A DNA stretch of 46,389 nt. Source: Bacteroidales bacterium M8. Its GTDB lineage: Bacteria; Bacteroidota; Bacteroidia; Bacteroidales; Muribaculaceae. This document shows positions 41,038 through 46,389 of the stretch, piece by piece. The stretch spans positions 1 to 46,389 of the forward strand of contig LUJS01000027.1 of the NCBI GenBank assembly GCA_001689495.1. The letters are read 5' to 3'. The notes beneath the pieces are model-generated. The model saw nothing but the letters and a program-made list of their open reading frames with translations, did no database searches and was not told the DNA's origin. The position numbers were made by a program, and so were the translations under genes. How positions within the stretch are numbered: the stretch's first letter is position 1; the number at the start of each line of letters is the position of its first letter.

Positions 41038-41574
41038 ATGTTAACGAAATTCATGAGGCTTAAGAACCGGTTTGTCAACGGCGGCGACATCGTCACCACC
41101 TTCCTGCGCTCGTCTGTATCGTCGCAGATAGCGTCGTGGATCGACATGGGCACCGGCTTTGTGCTGTTTGCGTTCTGCCATCTCGCGCCGTGGCTCTCCA
41201 CGGCCATCGGAGCCGTGGCCGGAGGCATCGTCAACTGCTGCATCAACTATCGCTTCACGTTCCATGCCTCGTCGGTGCCCGTCAAGGCCGTTGCAGTCAA
41301 GTATCTCATCATCTGGATGGGCTCGCTCTGCCTCAACGTCTACGGCACCCAGCTGGTCTACACACTGCTGCAGCACCTCACGTTCCTCGAGGATCTGGGC
41401 TTCCGCCCCAACGGCTACTATGCCGCCGCCCGCCTCAGCGTCTCGCTCGTGGTGTCGATATTCTGGAACTTCCTGCTGCAGAAGAATTTCGTTTACCGCA
41501 ACACTCGCTTCGACCCCTACGCCATCAAGCTGGTCAACTCAATCATCCGCACCAAAAAACCATCAGAAGACTAA
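41038..41574 (+). CDS. GtrA-family membrane protein
   Basis: 178 residues, four membrane helices (about 30-55, 58-75, 85-110, 135-155). GtrA pattern: FLRSSVSSQIASWIDMGTGF, GGIVNCCINYRFTFHA and SIFWNFLLQKNFVYR. GtrA proteins are thought to help flip polyprenyl-linked sugars or related carriers. It is the first of three closely spaced genes (17 bases to the next). Confidence 0.85.
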   Translation: MLTKFMRLKNRFVNGGDIVTTFLRSSVSSQIASWIDMGTGFVLFAFCHLAPWLSTAIGAVAGGIVNCCINYRFTFHASSVPVKAVAVKYLIIWMGSLCLNVYGTQLVYTLLQHLTFLEDLGFRPNGYYAAARLSVSLVVSIFWNFLLQKNFVYRNTRFDPYAIKLVNSIIRTKKPSED

Positions 41575-41590
41575 AGTAACTGCATAAACA

Positions 41591-42310
41591 ATGGCACAAT
41601 CCAATATGACAATGGAAACCGCAACGCCCTCGACATTCAAGAAAATGCGCGACGCGCTCCAGCAGGGCATATACTGCGTCATCAATCCGTTTGTACGCAT
41701 GCTCATCCGCATCGGCGTCACCCCCAACATGGTCACCACCATCGGCCTGCTGGGCAACATCGCCGCAGCCGCCGTGTTCGTCTGGGCCGGATATACCGGA
41801 TCGCCCGTCAACCTCAACTACCCGCTGGTCACGCTGGCCGGAACACTCATCATCCTCTTCTCGCTGTTCGACATGCTCGACGGTCAGGTAGCCCGTCTGG
41901 GCAACATGGCCTCGACATTCGGCGCCATGTACGACTCGGTGCTCGACCGCTATTGCGAGCTCTTCACCCTCGGCGGCATCTCGTTCTACTTCATCCAGAC
42001 AGGCCATGTCGGCGCCGCCCTCATTACCTTTGTCGCCCTCGTCGGCTCGATCATGGTCAGCTACGTGCGCGCCCGCGCCGAGGGTCTTGGACTCGAGTGC
42101 AAGATCGGATTCATGCAGCGCCCCGAGCGCGTGGTGGTCACCGCCCTCGGCGCCATCGCCACCGGACTCGTGGGTCAGAACGTCTCGCCCGCCGAGTTCG
42201 ACGCCCAGTGGATACTCATTGCAGCTATGGGCATCATCGCCATCTTCGCCAACATCACCGCCTTTGCCCGTATAGGCCATGCAAAGAGCCAGCTTGACAA
42301 CCGCCGCTGA
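41591..42310 (+). CDS. CDP-alcohol phosphatidyltransferase
   Basis: 239 residues with about six hydrophobic helices. The complete motif D-x2-DG-x2-AR-x8-G-x3-D-x3-D is present (DMLDGQVARLGNMASTF then GAMYDSVLD). It moves an alcohol phosphate onto a lipid with release of CMP. It resembles the group that makes phosphatidylinositol phosphate or similar lipids in Bacteroidota. Its 3' end overlaps the next gene by 32 bases. Confidence 0.88.
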   Translation: MAQSNMTMETATPSTFKKMRDALQQGIYCVINPFVRMLIRIGVTPNMVTTIGLLGNIAAAAVFVWAGYTGSPVNLNYPLVTLAGTLIILFSLFDMLDGQVARLGNMASTFGAMYDSVLDRYCELFTLGGISFYFIQTGHVGAALITFVALVGSIMVSYVRARAEGLGLECKIGFMQRPERVVVTALGAIATGLVGQNVSPAEFDAQWILIAAMGIIAIFANITAFARIGHAKSQLDNRR

Positions 42311-43241
42311 CCGTCGCAGGTGCCTGCCCTCGCGGCAGGAGGGCACCGTCATAGCCATCGCCCTGTGCGTGTGGCTCGCGGTCACGGCCACGTTCGTGGG
42401 CTTCAGGCCCGAGCATCTCTATATCGCGCTCTTCCTCGCCGCCATGCTCTTCGCCACCTCGGTCACGCGCCGTCTGGTGGTAGCCCTGCTGCCGTTCATC
42501 GTCTTCGGCATATCGTACGACTGGATGAACATCCTGCCCAACTACGAGGTGAATCCCGTCGACATCCGCGACCTCTACGAGGCCGAGAAGAGTGCCTTCG
42601 GCATCACCGTTCAGGGCGTCGTGCTCACCCCCAACGAGTGGTGGGCGCTGCACCAGAACTCGGTGCTCGACTTCATGGCCGGATGCTTCTATCTGTGCTG
42701 GGTGCCCGTGCCCATACTGTTTGGCGTGTGGCTCTACTTCAACCGCCAGTATGACGTCTACCTGCACTTCTCGCTCGTCTTCCTGCTGGTCAACCTCATA
42801 GGCTTCGCGCTCTACTACGTCCATCCCGCCGCCCCGCCGTGGTATGTCGCCGGTCACGGCTTCGACTTCATCCCCGGCACGCACGGCGAGACCGCCGGAC
42901 TGGGCCGATGGGACGCCATGACGGGCCTCTCGATATTCGACGGCCTATACTCGCGCAACTCCAACGTCTTTGCAGCCTTTCCCTCGCTGCACGCCGCATA
43001 CATGCTCGTAGCCTTCATATACTCGCTCAAGGCACGCTGCGGATGGTGGCTCAGGGCGCTCTTCGCCTTCATCTGCCTCGGCATCTGGTTTACGGCCGTC
43101 TACTCGTTCCACCACTACATCATCGACGTACTGGCCGGCATCACCGTCACCATCATCGGCTGGCTCCTCTTCGAACAAGGCCTCATGCGCATCCCCCCCT
43201 TCCGCCACTTCCTCAAGGCCTACGAAAAATACATCGCCTGA
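42279..43241 (+). CDS. PAP2-superfamily membrane phosphotransferase, inositol-phosphoceramide-synthase-like
   Basis: 320 residues, about six membrane helices. PAP2 catalytic motifs: FAAFPSLHAAYM (His at about 237) and FHHYIIDVLAG (His at about 279), without the usual first KxxxxxxRP motif, as in the PAP2_3/AUR1-like branch. Such enzymes transfer a phospho-head group between lipids or remove a lipid phosphate. With the CDP-alcohol transferase and GtrA gene it forms an apparent lipid head-group operon. Best candidate substrates are phosphatidylinositol and dihydroceramide; this is inferred from Bacteroidota inositol-lipid clusters. Confidence 0.8.
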   Translation: MQRASLTTAADRRRCLPSRQEGTVIAIALCVWLAVTATFVGFRPEHLYIALFLAAMLFATSVTRRLVVALLPFIVFGISYDWMNILPNYEVNPVDIRDLYEAEKSAFGITVQGVVLTPNEWWALHQNSVLDFMAGCFYLCWVPVPILFGVWLYFNRQYDVYLHFSLVFLLVNLIGFALYYVHPAAPPWYVAGHGFDFIPGTHGETAGLGRWDAMTGLSIFDGLYSRNSNVFAAFPSLHAAYMLVAFIYSLKARCGWWLRALFAFICLGIWFTAVYSFHHYIIDVLAGITVTIIGWLLFEQGLMRIPPFRHFLKAYEKYIA

Positions 43242-43269
43242 CCCAATCCCAAAGCGTCCTCAGGGCGCC

Positions 43270-43560
43270 AACTATTGCATATTCGCATCCTCTGCGATGC
43301 ACCCCCTGCCCCGCAGATGCGTGCGCAAACGATTGCATATTCGCATCCCGTGCGATGCGGAACCCTGCCCCGCGGATGCGGGCGCTAACTATTGCATATT
43401 CGCATCCTCTGCGATGCACCCCCTGCCCCGCGGATGCGGGCACCAACTATTGCATATTCGCATCCTGTGCGATGCGTAACCCTGCCCCGCGGATGTGGGT
43501 GCTAACTATTGCACATTCGCATCCTGTGCGATGCGAAACCCTGCCCCGCGGATGCGGGGC
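43270..43560. repeat. Tandem array of five 58-59-bp units
   Basis: Units begin at 43270, 43328, 43387, 43445 and 43504. Each contains AACTATTGCATATTCGCATC, (C/G)TGCGATGC and CCCTGCCCCGCGGATGCGGG. CGCATC/GATGCG and CCCCGC/GCGGGG can form hairpins. The CCCTGCCCCGCGGATGCGGG part is the inverse of the right flank of E1-E5. Confidence 0.85.
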
Positions 43561-43644
43561 TTCGTTTTAATAGCCTATGGGCTTGCCCATAGGTCCCAAC
43601 GATTAATACCCCATTTTCCCGGCCCCCGCCCGGGGGTCAGGGCA
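43561..43644. repeat. Half palindromic element, reverse orientation (E6)
   Basis: TTCGTTTTAATAGCC, then CCTATGGGC-TT-GCCCATAGG, is the right end of E1-E5 inverted. It is followed by a decayed inner arm (CCGGCCCCCGCCCGGGGGTC). The second half is absent. Confidence 0.75.
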
Positions 43645-43650
43645 ATACAC

Positions 43651-43691
43651 CACCGGACAATTTTAAAGTCAAACCTTAAAATTGTCCGGTG
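43651..43691. terminator. Perfect 16-bp hairpin terminator
   Basis: CACCGGACAATTTTAA, 9-base loop, TTAAAATTGTCCGGTG. It follows the stop of the beta-helix lipoprotein gene on the minus strand by 8 bases; the AT-rich inner stem and short T stretches fit termination, though no long T run follows. Confidence 0.65.
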
Positions 43692-43699
43692 TTGTTTGG

Positions 43700-45100
43700 T
43701 CACTCCTCCGTCGGCAGGGGCATCTGGTATGCTCCGGGGGTCGGGAGGGGAAGGCGCTGCACGCCGTATGGATCTGTGGCGGCCTCGGGGAGCGTCAGAT
43801 CGGGATTGGCCGCGCCGACGACGGGAGAGTCGGGCTTGAGGCGATAGTCGAAGAAATAATCCTCGCGCACGGTGCCATACATCGGGTCGGTGTCCCAGAA
43901 ACAGCCGATGAAGTTCTCGTCATCCTCGCCCTCGCTCTTCAGCAAGGTCGAGCGGATGAATATCTCCGTACCCGTGAGGTCGCCCTCGTTCAGGTCCGAG
44001 CCGTTGCCATAGATGATGCTGTTCGATATGTCGGCCTTGAGATAGGGCATCCCCGAGCCGTTGTCGGTATCGGCGTTATAGTGGTTGAACTGCAGCGCAG
44101 CGCCACCGAGTGCCGAGAAGAGGTAATAGTTTGCGAACGTGCAGTGATTGGCCTTGACGGTGCCGCCGAGCATGGCATAGAGTCCGGCCGAGCCCTCGGC
44201 CACCTCGGTGCCTATGAGGGTGATGTCGGCGTGAAGGCTGGCAAGGGGGTATGTGGCCGAGTTGCGCAGGCGGCAGTTGACAAACGTGGCCTGCGACAGC
44301 GAGTCGGCCACGAGGCCGTTGACGGTGTTGCGCACCACCGTGTGCACGAACCTGTTGCCACGGCTCTCGGGACGCAGCACGATGCCGTCCCACTGCGAGG
44401 CCATGAGGTCGAACGATATGTCGCCCACCACGTTGTCCGTGCGGTCGCCGCACATGTTTACGGGCTTCTCTGCCGTGCCCTCCGACACGATCTTGCCGTA
44501 GACCCGCAGCGATGCCTTGTCGTGGAAGTGCAGCGTCACGCCGGGCTCGAGTGTGAGGGTAGCGTCCTTGGCCACCACGAGCGAGTCGAATATCTGATAG
44601 GGATATGTGGCGTCCCAGCGCTCGTCGCTCTCCACCACATGCCCGCGACGGCGGTCCACGTCCTGTCCGCGCGCCAGCAGCACCACGCTGCTCGTCACGC
44701 CGTTGGTGGTGAAATCAAGGTGACTCACCACATCCGTCAGCCGCGGGGTCGAGTTGGGAGGCAGTGTGGCCTCCACGAATACGAATATCGAATCGTTGGG
44801 ACGTATCTCGACGTCGGTGAAGTCCGTGCCCGCAAATCCGTCCACATTTATGCGGAAGTGCTCGTCCTCGCCCGCACGCAGCCCTATCCGGCTCACCGAA
44901 ATCAGCTTTGACTGCCGGTTGTGGACAACGAAACGGTGCGTGGGGGTGGGCTGTCCGGTGAAGGTGACTCCCATGTCGAGGGTGTCGACCGAGAACACCG
45001 GCTGGGCCGAGGGGGATGTGTCGAAGCCATCCTCGATGCACGATGCGAGGAGGACCGAACTAATTATCGAAAGAAAAATCAGGGAGAGGATTTTATTCAT
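43700..45100 (-). CDS. Lipoprotein with right-handed beta-helix domain
   Basis: 466 residues, lipobox LLASC (C21). The N-terminal region (about 35-150) looks like an Ig-like beta domain (FVVHNRQSKLISVSRIGL, RPNDSIFVFVEATLP). From about 165 to 400, short repeating strands (LVVAKDATLTLEPGVTLHFH, NRFVHTVVRNTVNGLVA) fit a parallel beta-helix. It is probably displayed on the cell surface. The enzymatic role, if any, is unknown. It is 48 bases downstream of the 380-residue lipoprotein gene. Confidence 0.78.
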   Translation of the reverse strand: MNKILSLIFLSIISSVLLASCIEDGFDTSPSAQPVFSVDTLDMGVTFTGQPTPTHRFVVHNRQSKLISVSRIGLRAGEDEHFRINVDGFAGTDFTDVEIRPNDSIFVFVEATLPPNSTPRLTDVVSHLDFTTNGVTSSVVLLARGQDVDRRRGHVVESDERWDATYPYQIFDSLVVAKDATLTLEPGVTLHFHDKASLRVYGKIVSEGTAEKPVNMCGDRTDNVVGDISFDLMASQWDGIVLRPESRGNRFVHTVVRNTVNGLVADSLSQATFVNCRLRNSATYPLASLHADITLIGTEVAEGSAGLYAMLGGTVKANHCTFANYYLFSALGGAALQFNHYNADTDNGSGMPYLKADISNSIIYGNGSDLNEGDLTGTEIFIRSTLLKSEGEDDENFIGCFWDTDPMYGTVREDYFFDYRLKPDSPVVGAANPDLTLPEAATDPYGVQRLPLPTPGAYQMPLPTEE

Positions 45101-45148
45101 CGGTATATACAGATTGTCAATCTATATATCAACGAGAAAACCCCTCGG

Positions 45149-46291
45149 TTATTGCCCGGCGGCCTTCATCTTCAGCACGCCCGGGCCGTTGGCCTGACGC
45201 GGCTTTGGCAGGTCCGTCTTGGCCTCCTTCACTGTTGCCGGGTCGGCCTTCTCCTCGTCGCGTTTCTTGGCGAATCTTGCCAGCCTCGTCCTGACCATCC
45301 GGTCGGCGCTGTCGAGCGACTCGCCCGTATAGACAACCTGCCCCATGCTGTCGGCCAGCACATAGTATGGCAGGCGGGGTATGGCGAAATCCCGGAGTCG
45401 GGGCGAGGCCACGCCACCAGATACCCATCCCTGATGCCATCGGGCCGAGTCGTTGAGTATCTGCCCGCGCCAAGTGGCCGAGTCGCGCGCCACGCTCAGC
45501 TCCATTATGTCGAGGCGGCGTGCGGGCAGGTCCTTGTACAGGGCGCGCAGCCGTGCCTTCACCGAGTCGGGTTTGCGCTCCGAATTGATTGCAAAGAGTG
45601 TGTACGAATGTTCGGACGCCGCGTATGTGATCGTGGTGTCGCGTCCCGCGGGCACGATGAAGCGCTTGAGCATTGTCTGGCGCTCCAGCCCGCGCCCCAG
45701 CGAGGCCATGAACGATGCCGTGACGCACGCAGGGCGCCCCTGCTGCTCTATCAGGTTCATCACGGAGTCTGCCCTCAGCTCGTTGCCGTGAGCCCTGTAG
45801 CGGGTCGCTACGAGCAGCGATGCGGTGGACGACTCCTTGTGGGCGTCGACATACGACAGGATCAGCCTGTTCACCTCGGCGTCATCCCCGTGCTCGAGCA
45901 GGGAGTCGTTCTCGGCAATCCATGCCCCGTAATCCTTCCAGTCGTCCGGACCCTCGATCACCAGCGAGGCGGGCCCCTCCTTCATGTTCATCCTCACCTT
46001 CAGGCGGTCGCCGTCCGAGGCCACGCACGAGAACAGCAGGCTGCCGCCGTCAAGCGTGAATAGCTCGACCAGCTCGGGCTGAGTGCTCTGTCCCTCGGCC
46101 TTGAATCGTCCCTCGCGCGGGTGCAGTTGGCGGCGGGTCACCTTGCGGCCGTCCGAGGTCACCATCTCGACGCCACGGTCGCCAAGACCCTCGAAGTCAC
46201 ATTCTATGACATATCCCCCGTTGCCGCCGCAGGCCACGGCCATGAGCGAGAGCAGGATCAGAATCAGTATGTTTGAGGCAAATTTCATCAT
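45149..46291 (-). CDS. Lipoprotein with DUF4369-like N-terminus and cysteine-less thioredoxin-like fold
   Basis: 380 residues, lipobox MAVAC (C21). The N-terminal part (about 25-120, VIECDFEGLGDRGVEMVTSD) is like DUF4369. A helical middle follows. The C-terminal part (LDIMELSVARDSATWRGQIL, then IPRLPYYVLADSMGQVVYTG) follows a TlpA/thioredoxin plan with the cis-Pro region but without a CxxC pair, so it should not catalyse disulfide exchange. Two ATGs (46291 and 46288) fit. It lies next to the right-edge terminator of a presumed rRNA operon, with its own -7 box. Confidence 0.72.
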   Translation of the reverse strand: MMKFASNILILILLSLMAVACGGNGGYVIECDFEGLGDRGVEMVTSDGRKVTRRQLHPREGRFKAEGQSTQPELVELFTLDGGSLLFSCVASDGDRLKVRMNMKEGPASLVIEGPDDWKDYGAWIAENDSLLEHGDDAEVNRLILSYVDAHKESSTASLLVATRYRAHGNELRADSVMNLIEQQGRPACVTASFMASLGRGLERQTMLKRFIVPAGRDTTITYAASEHSYTLFAINSERKPDSVKARLRALYKDLPARRLDIMELSVARDSATWRGQILNDSARWHQGWVSGGVASPRLRDFAIPRLPYYVLADSMGQVVYTGESLDSADRMVRTRLARFAKKRDEEKADPATVKEAKTDLPKPRQANGPGVLKMKAAGQ

Positions 46292-46295
46292 GGCG

Positions 46296-46303
46296 CAAAG
46301 TTA
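46296..46303 (-). promoter_or_regulatory. -7 element almost touching the start codon
   Basis: TAACTTTG on the minus strand ends 4 bases before the ATG, implying a leaderless or very short-leadered mRNA, similar to lptE. Confidence 0.45.
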
Positions 46304-46325
46304 CGAAAAATATCCGAAAAAAAAT

Positions 46326-46357
46326 AAGAGCCGGTTCTCGGTTGAGAATCGGCTCTT
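46326..46357 (-). terminator. rRNA-operon-type intrinsic terminator
   Basis: On the minus strand AAGAGCCGATTCTC, loop AACC, GAGAACCGGCTCTT, then ATTTTTTTTC: a 14-bp stem with one mismatch or wobble and a strong T run, directly after the putative 5S end. Confidence 0.85.
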
Positions 46358-46368
46358 GAGGTTTAAGG

Positions 46369-46389
46369 GGCGGTTATCTACTTTCCCAC
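46369..46389 (-). rRNA. rrf: 3' end of a 5S rRNA gene (partial)
   Basis: The minus strand reads GTGGGAAAGTAGATAACCGC and one more C before the flank and terminator. This matches the conserved 5S 3' pattern (GAGAGTAGG..GCC). Only about 21 bases are inside the window, so the call depends on this short match and the terminator placement. Confidence 0.6.

Noticed and set aside
43270..43560. Possible CRISPR array
   Set aside because: The whole 58-59-bp unit is repeated with scattered differences; there are no unique spacers of constant length and no cas genes in the window.

Overview
This window looks like a chromosomal segment of a GC-rich Bacteroidota species, most likely Bacteroidales and perhaps near Muribaculaceae. 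Many genes are preceded by the Bacteroidota promoter pattern (TTTG or TTG, about 19-20 bases, then TAnnTTTG). Typical families are present: C10 peptidases, DUF2723, the LptE/TPR/SecG row, secreted lipoproteins, and C-terminal tails of the form YNLQGQ...GIYI. The family placement is an inference, since no rRNA or marker phylogeny could be run.

Layout. 1-10256: a SIMPL protein; two tandem C10-type secreted proteins, one of which has lost its catalytic residues; an AT-rich orphan gene bracketed by 67-bp direct repeats; a GH3 glycosidase; an outer-membrane phospholipase A. 10250-13941: an iron/cobalamin-type ABC importer operon headed by a four-helix-bundle protein. 14110-15525: a RecD-like helicase. 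15526-20023: a minus-strand run (DUF4199, glycosyltransferase 2, nitroreductase, DUF6452-like lipoprotein, DUF6048-like protein, PhoH). 20122-23808: an envelope/secretion run (LptE, TPR protein, SecG, MsbA-like exporter).

23809-28577 is the strangest part. Five copies of a roughly 200-bp nested palindromic element, plus shorter tandem units, surround a single large lipoprotein gene. A reverse-oriented half copy and a related 58-59-bp tandem array sit 15 kb away at 43270-43644.

28578-43241: a lipoprotein with a prolyl oligopeptidase; a nucleotidyltransferase-CDP-alcohol phosphotransferase fusion; a RelE/ParE-type toxin-antitoxin pair with a palindromic operator; trpS; a DUF2723 membrane protein; PdxA; an ATP-grasp protein; and a GtrA, CDP-alcohol phosphatidyltransferase and PAP2 operon. 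The fusion enzyme and the terminal three-gene operon together resemble a pathway for an unusual phospholipid or sphingolipid head group, possibly inositol. 43700-46291: two lipoproteins. The right edge appears to hold the last bases of a 5S rRNA gene with its terminator, so an rRNA operon probably lies just outside.

The best candidates for something undescribed are the nested palindromic elements, the inactive C10 paralogue beside an intact one, the repeat-bracketed orphan gene with a structured leader, and the lipid head-group genes.
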